In this document: piece after piece, positions 9,268-17,458 of the stretch
Layout of the letters: every line of letters begins with the position of its first letter
Position numbering within the stretch: position 1 is the stretch's first letter
Source: Sphingopyxis sp. H053
Lineage (GTDB): Bacteria; Pseudomonadota; Alphaproteobacteria; Sphingomonadales; Sphingomonadaceae
Reading direction: 5' to 3'
Length of the DNA: 64,000 nt
Assembly: GCF_001468225.1 (NCBI RefSeq)
Contig: NZ_LNRU01000011.1
Coordinates: 1-64,000, forward strand
Notes under the pieces: model-generated
What the model was told of the DNA's origin: nothing
The model's database searches: none
The model's input: only the letters and a program-made list of their open reading frames with translations
Position numbers and translations under genes: made by a program

Positions 9268-9884
9268 TTGACGCTGATAGTGCGTCCCGATTCCCCGGGG
9301 AAGTCCCTGAATAGCGCGTCGGCCAATTTCGCCGCGGCGAGGCTGGGCTGGCTGGCGGGCGCCTTCACCGGGACCGCGGTGAACGCGCGGCCTTCCCACA
9401 AGGCCTGGCCGCTCGCGGCATCGTCGATGCGTACCGCGAGCTGGAGGTCGGCCATCCGCTTGGGACCGCCGCCGAGGTTGAGGCCGATCCCGAGTCCGAC
9501 GCCCGACCCATAGCTGCCCGTCGAACCGCCGACGCCGACCGAGACGGGCGATCGCCTGCCGACGCCGTCGCGGTTCATGCGTTCGAACCCGATGCGCACC
9601 TTCAAGGGCGCGCGGGCGCCGTCGGGCGCCGCAACGAGTCCCTGCCGTTGCAATTGCTGTTCGACCGCGGTGCGGTAGCTGTTCCATTCGAGCGAGGGCG
9701 CGTCGATCATCGCCCCGGCGTTGCCGAGCGGCGCGGCGTCGACCGTATAGCGCGTGCCCGGCGCCCAGCCTGCAGGCGCGCTGGCGTGGAAGCGCGTGAC
9801 TTCGACCGGGGGAACCGCGGTGGCGCAGCCACCGAGAGCGAGCGCCGCTGCAGAGAGCAGGGCGACAGAAATGGGACGCGTCAT
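9264..9884 (-). CDS. DUF4136-like lipoprotein
   Basis: A 206-residue protein with a lipoprotein signal peptide ([20 protein letters not shown], lipobox LGGC), so probably anchored in the envelope. The mature part has [20 protein letters not shown] and a glycine-rich stretch around [20 protein letters not shown] near residue 125, then [20 protein letters not shown]. This is consistent with DUF4136-type lipoproteins, although the match is by general pattern only. It is the first gene of the coupled lipoprotein-carboxypeptidase-GNAT unit. Function unknown. Confidence 0.75.
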   Translation of the reverse strand: MTRPISVALLSAAALALGGCATAVPPVEVTRFHASAPAGWAPGTRYTVDAAPLGNAGAMIDAPSLEWNSYRTAVEQQLQRQGLVAAPDGARAPLKVRIGFERMNRDGVGRRSPVSVGVGGSTGSYGSGVGLGIGLNLGGGPKRMADLQLAVRIDDAASGQALWEGRAFTAVPVKAPASQPSLAAAKLADALFRDFPGESGRTISVK

Positions 9885-9980
9885 CACCGCTTCATGCGCC
9901 AGCAAATATGGCTTGGCAATGAACGGTCTATCGCTTCGTCTTGCCGGGCTCGATCCGGCATCTATCGGCGATGGCGCAGC

Positions 9981-10009
9981 TGGACCCCGGATCAAGCCCG
10001 GGGTGACGA
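9981..10009. repeat. Intergenic palindromic repeat, CCCCGGATCAAG type (copy 1)
   Basis: TGGACCCCGGATCAAGCCCG followed by GGGTGACGA. The core CCCGG-ATCAAGC-CCGGG is a short palindrome. Near-identical copies are at 16111 and 17930. It sits in the gap between the cell-wall hydrolase and lipoprotein genes. Confidence 0.75.
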
Positions 10010-10045
10010 AGAGAGGGAGCGCGGCTTCTCGCGGCGCCCGCCCGG

Positions 10046-10723
10046 TCAACGATAGAAGATGTGGTTGTCGATCTGCGCGATGCGCGTCTTGCGCCAGCCC
10101 GGCGAGACATAGCGCGCGTGAAAGAAGAGCGCGCCCGGGGCGTGGTTCTTCCAGCTGCCGTCGCGCGCGATCTGCGCGATCGCCACGGCGTTGCTCCACT
10201 GCGCCGCGTTGCGCACCGCGGGCATCCGGCCGCCGCGCACGAAGCTGAACTGGCTCTTCTGAAGGACGACACCGCACAGGCTCTTGGGGAAACGTCCCGA
10301 CTGGGCGCGGTTGATCACGACATGCGCGACCGCGAGCTGGCCGGGAAGCGATTCGCCGCGCGATTCGAAATAGACCGCGCCGGCAAGGCAGCGCAGTTCG
10401 GGGTCGATGTCGGCGGGCTTCGGTGTCGCAGCGACGAGTTCGGCGAGCGAATCGGCGGTCGAGTCAGCGGTGACCGGCGCCGGCTGCGGCTCGGGCGCCG
10501 ATTCATCTTCGGTTTTCTGGCTGTCTTCGACCGGAAGTTCGGCATCGGTCGACAGGTCCGCCTTCTCAGCCACGACCGGCGCGTCGGCGCCCGGCAGGAT
10601 GATCGCGGGGATATTGGCGTCGGCCGCAAGATCGCTTGCAAAGCCCGGTTCCGCCAAAAGCAGCATGGAGGCGGCAGTCATGCCGACGGCAGCCATGCCG
10701 GCTACGTTCAGAATGCGACTCAT
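10046..10723 (-). CDS. Cell wall hydrolase, SleB family
   Basis: About 225 residues. An N-terminal signal or membrane segment (residues 1-30), then a low-complexity acidic and proline-rich linker (about 35-95), then a SleB hydrolase domain: CLAGAVYFESRGE with the catalytic Glu, QLAVAHVVINRAQSGRFP, CGVVLQKSQFSFV, and HARYVSPGW. SleB-type enzymes are lytic transglycosylases or amidases acting on peptidoglycan; in non-spore-formers they are thought to act in wall remodelling. The ATG at 10723 is preferred to the TTG at 10735 because of the better-placed GACGG upstream. Confidence 0.87.
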   Translation of the reverse strand: MSRILNVAGMAAVGMTAASMLLLAEPGFASDLAADANIPAIILPGADAPVVAEKADLSTDAELPVEDSQKTEDESAPEPQPAPVTADSTADSLAELVAATPKPADIDPELRCLAGAVYFESRGESLPGQLAVAHVVINRAQSGRFPKSLCGVVLQKSQFSFVRGGRMPAVRNAAQWSNAVAIAQIARDGSWKNHAPGALFFHARYVSPGWRKTRIAQIDNHIFYR

Positions 10724-10917
10724 ATTGTCCGTCAAAAGTGCGGCCGATGAACCGAACCTCTCAAAACAGGCGGGGGACTATGGTCCTGTATCGCCGCCTG
10801 CGGTCATCGTCCGACTGCGTGTCCAAACCGTTTGCCGGGTGCTTGCAAAGCAGTGCAACCCGCGGAACGACCTACGCGTTATCGAATGGGCGGCACTTAT
10901 TGTGCGCCGCAACAGAG

Positions 10918-11256
10918 TCAAGTTAACGCGGCCCACTCCGCGACGAGTTGTGGCGCATCCGCGATATCCAGTTCGATCAGCCACATATCGGGATCGGCCT
11001 TTCGCCGCCGGTCCTGATAGATCGCGCGCGATTCACTATCTTTTGCGTCGGCCGGGCCGACCGCCTCCCAGATATAGTTGCCGCCTGCTGAAAAGCGTCG
11101 TTCGAGCAGCGGTCCGGGTTCACCGCGATCGCTGCATTGGACGAGAATGATTCCGGAGGTTTCGTCGCCTTTGATAACCACGGTCGCAAAGCCGCCGGCC
11201 GCTTCGGTGCGGCGAAGCAGCAGGTCGACGAGAAAACGGCTTTTGAGCCGCGTCAC
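10918..11256 (-). CDS. DUF1491 family protein
   Basis: A 112-residue cytoplasmic protein of a small alphaproteobacterial family. Recognisable parts are LVDLLLRRTEAAGGFATVVI, GIILVQCSDRG, FSAGGNYIWE and the tail DPDMWLIELDIADAP. The start is GTG at 11256. It lies 21 bases after the ptsN-like gene on the same strand, so probably in the hpf-ptsN unit. Function is not known. Confidence 0.8.
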   Translation of the reverse strand: MTRLKSRFLVDLLLRRTEAAGGFATVVIKGDETSGIILVQCSDRGEPGPLLERRFSAGGNYIWEAVGPADAKDSESRAIYQDRRRKADPDMWLIELDIADAPQLVAEWAALT

Positions 11257-11277
11257 GGGATGGCTCGCAGCGCGGCG

Positions 11278-11742
11278 CTACGCCGCGTCACGCGCTTCGG
11301 TGTCGGCGAGCATCGCATAAAGCGCTTCGTCACTCTTCGCGCCGCGCAGCCGTTCGGCGATCGCATCGTTGCGGAGCATCCGCGACACGCCGGCGAGCGC
11401 CTTCAGATGATCGGCGCCGGCATCGAGCGGCGACAGCAGGATGAAGAGCAGGTCGACCGGCAGGCCATCGACCGCGGTAAAGTCGATCGGCCGCGCCAGC
11501 TGCAGGAACAGGCCGCGCACGCCGCCGAGATCGGCCATCTTGGCATGCGGAAGTGCGATCCCGCGCCCGAACCCGGTCGAGCCGAGGCGTTCGCGTTCGA
11601 GCAGCGCCTCGCTGACTTCGCCCGCATCGAGGCCGAGCGAACGTGCCGCGAGATCACCCACAAAGGGGAAGAGCGCCTTTTTCGAATCGAGCTGCACATG
11701 CGCGCGCACGGTCGCCGGATAGAGAAGGGAAGAAAGATTCAT
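11278..11742 (-). CDS. ptsN: PTS IIA-like nitrogen regulatory protein
   Basis: A 154-residue EIIA-Ntr domain protein. The phosphoryl-accepting His lies in GRGIALPHAKM near residue 67, followed by LARPIDFTAVDGLPVDLLF and SPLDAGADHLKALAGVSRML, the usual EIIA-fructose/mannitol fold. In the nitrogen PTS, phosphate passes from PtsP through PtsO to PtsN, which regulates potassium transport and stress or envelope functions without moving sugar. It is downstream of hpf, the common order in proteobacteria. The ATG at 11742 matches the conserved N-terminus; in-frame upstream codons have no domain. Confidence 0.88.
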   Translation of the reverse strand: MNLSSLLYPATVRAHVQLDSKKALFPFVGDLAARSLGLDAGEVSEALLERERLGSTGFGRGIALPHAKMADLGGVRGLFLQLARPIDFTAVDGLPVDLLFILLSPLDAGADHLKALAGVSRMLRNDAIAERLRGAKSDEALYAMLADTEARDAA

Positions 11743-11890
11743 TGTCTGGTCAAATCTTGTTAAACGCCGGCCACCGCCAGAAACCATGCTGGCAAGCGAT
11801 CGCGGATCTGTCGTGGCAGGCCCCCCGCCAACCCGGCTTCGGGCATCGTTGGGCGCGGCCCTTAAGCCGGATGGCGGAGAAAATCCAGTC

Positions 11891-12463
11891 CTATCGTGGT
11901 TCGACCCAGCCAATCGTCCCGTCGTCGCGGCGATAGACCATATTATGCGTGCCGGTCCTGCTGTTAACGAAGAGCAGCGCGTTGGTGTTCCTGAGGTCGA
12001 GCATCATCACCGCGTCGGACACGCTGCTGCTCGGAATATCGACGCGCGTTTCGGCGATGATCGCGGGCGCGTCGCCCGCATCCTCATCAGTACCGCCGTC
12101 GAAGACGGTGTAGCCCGCGTTGTCCTCGATCTCGTCGACCGTCGGCGAGGGTGCTGCAACGCCGTTGTTATGATCCTTCAATCGCCGCATATAGCGCCGA
12201 AGCTGTTTTTCGATGCGTTCGGCGGCGCCTTCGAAGGCGACATGCGCGTCCTGCGCCTGGCCGTGCCCCTTCAGCACCAGCCCCTGCATCACATGCGCGA
12301 CGATGTCGCATTGGAAACTGTCGTGCGGCCCCTTCCCGAAGGTCGCGTGCGCCCCGATTGCGCGCGAGAAATATTTGTCGGCAATCGCGTTCATCCGGTC
12401 CGACACATGCGCCTGAAGCGCTTCGCCGGTTTCGATCTGGTGGCCAGAGACGCGGATTTCCAT
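11891..12463 (-). CDS. hpf: Ribosome hibernation-promoting factor, long form
   Basis: A 190-residue long HPF. The N-terminal ribosome-binding domain occupies about residues 1-105 (MEIRVSGHQIETGEALQAHV, FECDI-like FQCDIVAHV, RIEKQLRRYMRRLKDHNN). After an acidic linker comes the C-terminal dimerisation domain (PAIIAETRVDIPSSSVSDAV, LLFVNSRTG, MVYRRDDGTIGWVEP). Long HPFs join two 70S ribosomes into 100S dimers in stationary phase. It is followed by ptsN and DUF1491. Confidence 0.93.
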   Translation of the reverse strand: MEIRVSGHQIETGEALQAHVSDRMNAIADKYFSRAIGAHATFGKGPHDSFQCDIVAHVMQGLVLKGHGQAQDAHVAFEGAAERIEKQLRRYMRRLKDHNNGVAAPSPTVDEIEDNAGYTVFDGGTDEDAGDAPAIIAETRVDIPSSSVSDAVMMLDLRNTNALLFVNSRTGTHNMVYRRDDGTIGWVEPR

Positions 12464-12508
12464 TTTTCTTCTCCTTCTTGGCCGGTGCGATGATTTAGGG
12501 AAAGGTCA

Positions 12509-13210
12509 TCACACCGTATCGAGCCACAGCGGCTGGTTCAGCCCTGCGACAAATTCGGCGTGGCGCGCGAGTTCGGCGGCCGACGCCATATGGGGACGGG
12601 GTTCGCGAAAGGGACGGTCGGGGCCGCGCGATGCCGCGGGCGCGGGGGCAGTCGCGATGGTGATACTCGCGCTCGACGCGGCGAGTCCGAGGCCGATCTG
12701 CCGGCCGCCGGTCATTTCGATATAGAGATGCGCGAGCAGTTCGGCGTCGAGCAGCGCGCCATGCTTGACGCGGTGGCTGCGGTCGATGCCGTAGCGCGTG
12801 CAGAGCGCGTCGAGGCTGTGTTTTGCGCCGGGATGGAGCTTGCGCGCCATCTGCACGGTGCAGCACATGCGCGTCATGTCGAGCGCGGGGCGGCCGGCGC
12901 GTGCAAGTTCGGCGTTGACGAAACCGAAGTCGAAGGCGGCGTTGTGCGCGACGAGCGGCGCGTCGCCCAGAAATTCGATCAGCTCGTCGACGCGAGTCGC
13001 GAAGAGCGGCTTGTCCGACAGGAACTGGATCGACAGGCCGTGGACCGCTTCGGCAGCGGCGGGCATGTCGCGTTCGGGATTGAAATAGGCGTGAAAGGTG
13101 ACGCCGGTTTCGCGGCGGTCGACCAGCTCGACACACCCGATTTCGACCAGCCTGTCCCCGCTCCTGGGATCGAAACCCGTGGTTTCGGTATCGAAAATAA
13201 TCTCGCGCAT
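12509..13210 (-). CDS. dnaQ: DNA polymerase III epsilon subunit
   Basis: The 3'-5' proofreading exonuclease of the replicative polymerase. The 233-residue protein has the DEDDh active site: FDTETTGFDP (Asp7, Glu9), HNAAFDFGFVNAE with the second Asp, and the closing His and Asp in HRVKHGALLDAELLAHLYIE. The C-terminal tail beyond about residue 180 is the part expected to contact the alpha subunit. It follows coaE by 19 bases on the same strand in the cluster left of the origin. Confidence 0.94.
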   Translation of the reverse strand: MREIIFDTETTGFDPRSGDRLVEIGCVELVDRRETGVTFHAYFNPERDMPAAAEAVHGLSIQFLSDKPLFATRVDELIEFLGDAPLVAHNAAFDFGFVNAELARAGRPALDMTRMCCTVQMARKLHPGAKHSLDALCTRYGIDRSHRVKHGALLDAELLAHLYIEMTGGRQIGLGLAASSASITIATAPAPAASRGPDRPFREPRPHMASAAELARHAEFVAGLNQPLWLDTV

Positions 13211-13229
13211 CGAGGCTTTAATCTGGACC

Positions 13230-13853
13230 CTATCGGGCGTGGAAACAAGAGGCGATGAATCTTATCTGGCGGTGCGTCTCGCTTTTCGGGCGACCCGTTT
13301 CGATGATGAAATCGGCGCGCGCGCGCTTGACGCGGTCGGGAACCTGCAGCCGGCGGATCGCCTTGAGCTTCGCCGCGGTCATGCCCGGGCGGCGCATTAC
13401 GCGCCTCCGCTGCATCCATGCCGGCGCCGAGACGACGGCGATCGCCCCGACCTTTCGCCAGCCGCCCTTTTCGAAAAGGAGCGGGATGTCGAGCACCACG
13501 ACGTCGCGCGCGCGGTGGCGCGCAAGGAAATTTTTCTGCGCTTTGCCGACGGCGGGGTGGACGATCGCTTCGAGCGCGGCGAGTTCGTGGGTGTTGCCGA
13601 GCACCAGCGCGCCGAGTTTCTGGCGGTCGACGCCGTTCGGGCCGGTGGTGCCGGGAAAACGCACCTCGATCGCGGCGACCAATGCGCCGCCGGGGCCTTG
13701 CAGCCGGTGGACCTCGGCGTCGGCGTCGAACACGGGCACGCCTTCGCGTTCGAACATCATCGCCGCGGTCGATTTGCCCATCCCGATCGACCCGGTGAGG
13801 CCGAGGATGAAGGGACGGCGGAGCCGCGAACCGAGGCGCTTGTTATGCGTCAT
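13230..13853 (-). CDS. coaE: Dephospho-CoA kinase
   Basis: Phosphorylates the 3'-hydroxyl of dephospho-CoA with ATP, the last step of coenzyme A synthesis. The 207-residue protein has the P-loop GLTGSIGMGKSTAA near residue 18, FDADAEVHRL with the catalytic Asp, DIPLLFEKGG and a C-terminal helical lid (MQRRRVMRRPGMTAAKL). The ATG at 13853 overlaps the aroE stop as ATGA. Family members are usually about 200 residues. Confidence 0.93.
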   Translation of the reverse strand: MTHNKRLGSRLRRPFILGLTGSIGMGKSTAAMMFEREGVPVFDADAEVHRLQGPGGALVAAIEVRFPGTTGPNGVDRQKLGALVLGNTHELAALEAIVHPAVGKAQKNFLARHRARDVVVLDIPLLFEKGGWRKVGAIAVVSAPAWMQRRRVMRRPGMTAAKLKAIRRLQVPDRVKRARADFIIETGRPKSETHRQIRFIASCFHAR

Positions 13854-14674
13854 GCGGTCAGCAGCGCGCGCAGCTCCTCGTCGCGGCCTTCGGGGGGCGA
13901 GGCGCCGAAGAAAAGCTCGAAGGCGAGCGCGGCCTGGCCGATCAGCATGTCGAGCCCATCGACGGTATCGAGCCCGCGCGCTTCGGCGGCCTTGAGGATG
14001 CCGGTCTGGAGCGGCGAGTAGACGAGGTCGTAAACGATCGCATCGTCGGCGAGCGGCGACAGGTCGAGGTCGAGCGGCGGCTGGCCCTTCATGCCGAGGC
14101 TGCTCGAATTGACGAGCAGCGACACCGGCGGGAGCTGCGCGTCGAGCGCGACGACATCGCCCTTGAGGCCGAAGGTCGCGAGCAGGCCCATCGCCTTCAG
14201 CGGGCTGCGGTTGAGGATCGTGACGGGGCCGACATGGGCGCGGGCGAGCGCAAAGAGCACCGCGCGCGCGGCGCCGCCGGCGCCGACGACGGCGACGGGT
14301 GCGCCCTCGAGATCGAGTTCGGCGAGCGGCGAATAAAAGCCCGCCGCATCGGTGTTGGTGCCGATCAGCGACCCGTCCTTTTGGCGGACGATCGTGTTCA
14401 TCGCGCCGATCGTGCCGCGGATATCGCCGGGATCGTCGACCAGATCCATCACCGCCGCCTTGTGCGGCATGGTGACATTGCAACCGCGCCAGTCGGGATC
14501 GGCGCGGCGTTCGGCGATGTAAGCGGCGAGACCTTCGGGCTTCACATGCGCGCGGCGGTAGTCGCCTTCGAGGCCAAGCGCTTCGAGCCAGAAGCCGTGG
14601 ATCAGCGGCGATTTCGACTGGGCGATCGGATCGCCGATCACCTCGGCATAAGGGGGGGCATAGGGCGTGTTCAT
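13850..14674 (-). CDS. aroE: Shikimate dehydrogenase (NADP+)
   Basis: Reduces 3-dehydroshikimate to shikimate in the aromatic pathway. The 274-residue protein has the substrate motif SKSPLIHGFWLEALG, the catalytic Lys in NVTMPHKAAVMDLVD near residue 68, the NADP-binding loop GAGGAARAVLFAL, and LDMLIGQAALAFELFFG near the C-terminus. ATGA overlaps link it to maf upstream and coaE downstream, so the four genes ppsR, maf, aroE and coaE look like one translationally coupled unit. Confidence 0.95.
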   Translation of the reverse strand: MNTPYAPPYAEVIGDPIAQSKSPLIHGFWLEALGLEGDYRRAHVKPEGLAAYIAERRADPDWRGCNVTMPHKAAVMDLVDDPGDIRGTIGAMNTIVRQKDGSLIGTNTDAAGFYSPLAELDLEGAPVAVVGAGGAARAVLFALARAHVGPVTILNRSPLKAMGLLATFGLKGDVVALDAQLPPVSLLVNSSSLGMKGQPPLDLDLSPLADDAIVYDLVYSPLQTGILKAAEARGLDTVDGLDMLIGQAALAFELFFGASPPEGRDEELRALLTA

Positions 14675-15267
14675 TGCGGTGCCAGCCCGGTGGTGCGCAG
14701 CCACGCCAGCAACGGAAGCATCGGCATGCCGATGATCGTCCAGGGATCGCCCTCGACCTTTTCGAACAATTGCACGCCCGCTCCTTCGATTTCGTAACAG
14801 CCGACGGTCCAGCGGATGCTGTCCCATTCGCGCGCGACATAGTCGGCGATGAAGGCGCCCGACAAGGGGCGCATCCACAGCTTCGCCTCGCCGATCGCGC
14901 GCCAGATGGGGGCGCCGTCGCGCGCCGCAACCGCGGCGCTGAACAGCCGGTGGCGCGTGCCCGCCATGCGGCGGAGATGCTCGGCCGCCTCTTCGGGGCT
15001 TTCGGGCTTCGCGAGCATCGACCCGTCGTCGAGCGCGAGCGTCGAGTCGGCACCGAGCACCGTCACGCCGGGAAGCCGCGACGAGATTTTGATCGCCTTC
15101 GCCTCGGCAAGCGCGTCGGCGATGTTGCGCGGGGTCTGCCCGGCGGCGAGCAGCGAGGCGGTGAGCGCCTCTTCGTCGACATGCGCCGCGCTCGTCTCGA
15201 AGGTGAGCCCGGCGGCGCGGAGCATCGCGGCGCGGCCGCTGCTTTGCGAGGCGAGGAGGAGGGTCAT
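14671..15267 (-). CDS. maf: Maf family nucleoside triphosphate pyrophosphatase
   Basis: Hydrolyses non-standard or methylated nucleoside triphosphates to monophosphates and pyrophosphate, a house-cleaning role in the cytoplasm. The 198-residue protein begins LLLASQSSGRAAMLRAAGL, the Maf signature, and has VLGADSTLALDD with the catalytic Asp, SPEEAAEHLRRMAG and EGDPWTIIGMPMLPL. It overlaps ppsR and aroE by ATGA on both sides. The exact subfamily, YceF or YhdE, cannot be settled by eye. Confidence 0.92.
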   Translation of the reverse strand: MTLLLASQSSGRAAMLRAAGLTFETSAAHVDEEALTASLLAAGQTPRNIADALAEAKAIKISSRLPGVTVLGADSTLALDDGSMLAKPESPEEAAEHLRRMAGTRHRLFSAAVAARDGAPIWRAIGEAKLWMRPLSGAFIADYVAREWDSIRWTVGCYEIEGAGVQLFEKVEGDPWTIIGMPMLPLLAWLRTTGLAPQ

Positions 15268-16076
15268 GCGGCGCTTCGGTCTTCGACGAGCTTGATCACC
15301 GCGGCGGCGGTTTCCTCGATCGAGCGGCGCGTGACGTCGATCACCGGCCAGCCATTGTCGGCGAACATCCGCCGCGCATAGGCGAGCTCGGCCTTCACCC
15401 GCTCGTCGTCGACATAGCTCGTCTCGGGCGCCTGGTTCAAAGACAGGAGGCGGTTGCGGCGGACCTGCACGAGCCGGTCGAGCCCGGTCGTCAGCCCCAC
15501 GATCATCGGACGCTTCAGCGTGTACAGCGCGCTCGGCGGCGGCGATTCGGGGACGATCGGGATATTCGCGGTCTTGAAGCCGCGGTTCGCGAGATAGATG
15601 CTCGTCGGGGTTTTCGACGTGCGCGACACGCCGGCAAGCACGATGTCGGCCTGTTCCCAATTTTCCCAGCCAATGCCGTCGTCATGCGCGACGGTAAATT
15701 GAATGGCCTCGACGCGCGCGAAATAGGCGGCATCGAGCTGATGCTGGCGGCCGGGACGCGCCTTCGCTTCCTGCCCGAGCATCCGCGACAGCGCGTCGGT
15801 CACCGCGTCGAGCGCCGCAACCGTCGGCAGGTTGAGCGCGGTCGCGCGGCGTTCGAGGCTGACGCGCAGCTCGCCGTTCACCAGCGTGAAGAGGATCATC
15901 CCGGGGCTTGCCTGCACCTCGGCCATGATCCGGTCGAGATGCGATTCCGATCGCACCATCGGCCAGAAATGGCGCACGACCTCGACATCGTCGAACTGCG
16001 CGATCGCCGCCTTGGCGATATTTTCGAGTGTCTCGCCCGTGGAGTCGGATATGAGATGTAAGTGGAGCCGGCCCAT
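15264..16076 (-). CDS. ppsR: Pyruvate, phosphate (water) dikinase regulatory protein
   Basis: A bifunctional Ser/Thr kinase and Pi-dependent pyrophosphorylase of the DUF299 family that switches PEP synthase or pyruvate phosphate dikinase off and on. The 270-residue protein starts MGRLHLHLISDSTGETLENI, has VLAGVSRTSKTPTSIYLANR with the P-loop-like kinase motif, and FKTANIPIVP. This is the gene found beside the alphaproteobacterial origin opposite hemE (RP001/CC0001 type). The ATG at 16076 matches the conserved N-terminus; the upstream region is the origin. Confidence 0.93.
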   Translation of the reverse strand: MGRLHLHLISDSTGETLENIAKAAIAQFDDVEVVRHFWPMVRSESHLDRIMAEVQASPGMILFTLVNGELRVSLERRATALNLPTVAALDAVTDALSRMLGQEAKARPGRQHQLDAAYFARVEAIQFTVAHDDGIGWENWEQADIVLAGVSRTSKTPTSIYLANRGFKTANIPIVPESPPPSALYTLKRPMIVGLTTGLDRLVQVRRNRLLSLNQAPETSYVDDERVKAELAYARRMFADNGWPVIDVTRRSIEETAAAVIKLVEDRSAA

Positions 16077-16110
16077 CGCGGCACCATGGCGGGAAACTGC
16101 CGAAAAAGGC

Positions 16111-16138
16111 AATCCCGGATCAAGTCCGGGATGACGAA
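16111..16138. repeat. Intergenic palindromic repeat, ATCCCGGATCAAG type (copy 2)
   Basis: ATCCCGGATCAAGTCCGGGA followed by TGACGAA. It is the second copy of the family also seen at 9981 and 17930, placed at the ppsR edge of the origin region. Confidence 0.7.
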
Positions 16139-16146
16139 TAGAGCCC

Positions 16147-16155
16147 TGTGGATAA
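16147..16155 (-). promoter_or_regulatory. DnaA box (perfect)
   Basis: TGTGGATAA on the plus strand, that is TTATCCACA on the minus strand, the consensus high-affinity DnaA site, in the putative oriC. Confidence 0.85.
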
Positions 16156-16227
16156 TTTTTGGAGAAGCGCGGGGAGCAAATCGGGACGATCGATTCATCC
16201 CCGACCGTGTCGATTCCGCTCCATCGC

Positions 16228-16236
16228 TTATCCACA
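16228..16236 (+). promoter_or_regulatory. DnaA box (perfect)
   Basis: TTATCCACA. It is 20 bases (about two helical turns) from the next box in the same direction, a spacing that favours cooperative DnaA binding. Confidence 0.88.
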
Positions 16237-16247
16237 AGGGACGAATC

Positions 16248-16256
16248 TTATCCACA
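16248..16256 (+). promoter_or_regulatory. DnaA box (perfect)
   Basis: TTATCCACA, same direction as the box at 16228 and 20 bases on. The weak TGTGAATAG box follows directly at 16260. Confidence 0.88.
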
Positions 16257-16373
16257 GGCTGTGAATAGCGGGATAAGCGAGGGTCGACTCTGCGGCGGGC
16301 GGCGGCGGCTGTGGAGTCAAGCTGTTGGCAAAAAGGACGCCCCGGCCTAAAGCCGCGCTTGTCCGCCGACCAA

Positions 16374-16420
16374 CAAACCACCACAATTTCATTTAAGATT
16401 ATATTGAGAAGAGAAAGAGG
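16374..16420. promoter_or_regulatory. AT-rich candidate unwinding element and hemE promoter region
   Basis: The most AT-rich part of the origin region, centred on ATTTAAGATTATATTGAGAA, directly before the hemE GTG. It contains TTAA-GATTATA-TTGA at 16393-16407, one base off the CtrA full-site TTAA-N7-TTAA. In Caulobacter the hemE promoter lies inside the origin and is CtrA-bound; the same arrangement here is inference. Confidence 0.5.
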
Positions 16421-16426
16421 GCTCGC

Positions 16427-17455
16427 GTGAAGGCGTCACCGAAGAAGCTTCTGGCAACGCTGCGCGGGGCGCGTCAGGAGCGCCCGCCGCTCTGGCTGAT
16501 GCGCCAGGCCGGGCGCTATCTGCCCGAATATCGTGCCTTGCGCGAAACGAAGGGCGGCTTCCTCGAGCTTTGCTACGATCCCGAGGCCGCGGCCGAAGTG
16601 ACGTTGCAGCCGATCCGGCGCTTCGGTTTCGACGGGTCGATCCTCTTTTCGGACATTCTCGTGATCCCGCACGCGCTCGGCCAGCATTTGTGGTTCGAGG
16701 CGGGTGAGGGACCGCGGCTCGCCCCGCCGCTCGTCGATAGCGCCCTGGCGTCACTCGAAGCGGCGCACCAGCGGCTCGATCCGGTTTATGCGACGGTGAC
16801 GCGCGTCGCGGCCTCGCTCCCGTCTGAAACGACCTTCCTCGGCTTTGCAGGGAGCCCGTGGACGGTCGCAACCTATATGGTGGCGGGGCAGGGGTCGAAG
16901 GATCAGGCTACCGCCCGGCGGCTCGCGTTCGGCGATCCAGCGGCGTTCCAGGCGATTATCGACGCGATCGTCGAGCTGACGGTCACCTATCTGTCGGGTC
17001 AGATCGAAAATGGCGTCGACGCAGTGCAGTTGTTCGACAGCTGGGCGGGAAGCCTGTCGCCGGCGCAATATGAGCAATGGGTGATCGCGCCTAACGCCGA
17101 GATCGTGCGCCGATTGAGGGCGCTGCATCCGGACACGCCGATCATCGGCTTTCCAAAGGGTGCGGGCGGCAAGCTCCGCGCCTATGCCGACGAGACCGGG
17201 GTCGACGCGATCGGGCTCGACGAAACGGTCGATCCGCTGTGGGCCGACGCCATCCTGCCGGCGCATCTTCCCGTGCAGGGCAATCTCGATCCGCTCGCGC
17301 TTGTCGCCGGCGGCGAAGCGCTCGATACCGCGATCGATCGAATCCTTGCGGCCTTCCCGTCGCGTCCCCATATCTTCAACCTCGGCCATGGCATCGTGCC
17401 CGACACGCCGATCGCGCATGTCGAGCATCTGATCAGGCGCGTTCGCGGCGGATAA
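16427..17455 (+). CDS. hemE: Uroporphyrinogen decarboxylase
   Basis: Decarboxylates the four acetate side chains of uroporphyrinogen III to give coproporphyrinogen III in haem synthesis. The 342-residue protein has the signature RPPLWLMRQAGRYLPEYR near residue 20, ILFSDILVIPHALG with the substrate Asp, GFAGSPWTVATYMV and FNLGHGIVP. The start is GTG with AGAGG seven bases upstream. It begins immediately right of the origin and is followed after 3 bases by hemJ, a second haem gene. Confidence 0.96.
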   Translation: MKASPKKLLATLRGARQERPPLWLMRQAGRYLPEYRALRETKGGFLELCYDPEAAAEVTLQPIRRFGFDGSILFSDILVIPHALGQHLWFEAGEGPRLAPPLVDSALASLEAAHQRLDPVYATVTRVAASLPSETTFLGFAGSPWTVATYMVAGQGSKDQATARRLAFGDPAAFQAIIDAIVELTVTYLSGQIENGVDAVQLFDSWAGSLSPAQYEQWVIAPNAEIVRRLRALHPDTPIIGFPKGAGGKLRAYADETGVDAIGLDETVDPLWADAILPAHLPVQGNLDPLALVAGGEALDTAIDRILAAFPSRPHIFNLGHGIVPDTPIAHVEHLIRRVRGG

Positions 17456-17458
17456 TCT

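Larger units (their letters stand above)
16140..16426. other. oriC: Chromosomal replication origin (oriC)
   Basis: The gap between ppsR and hemE is the place where the Caulobacter/Rickettsia-type origin lies. It holds three perfect DnaA boxes (TTATCCACA), a weak box on the minus strand at 16260-16268 (TGTGAATAG), a near-IHF site at 16315-16327 (AGTCAAGCTGTTG), an AT-rich patch before hemE and a TTAA-N7-TTGA near-CtrA site at 16393-16407. Genes diverge from here: minus strand on the left, plus strand on the right, as expected for leading-strand genes. Together with parAB/parS 7-12 kb away this is a strong case, though a GC-skew plot would settle it. Confidence 0.85.

Noticed and set aside
13854..15053. 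N-terminal extension of coaE through aroE and maf
   Set aside because: In-frame reading continues upstream without a stop, but the kinase fold starts at 13853 and the upstream part is another frame of aroE and maf.
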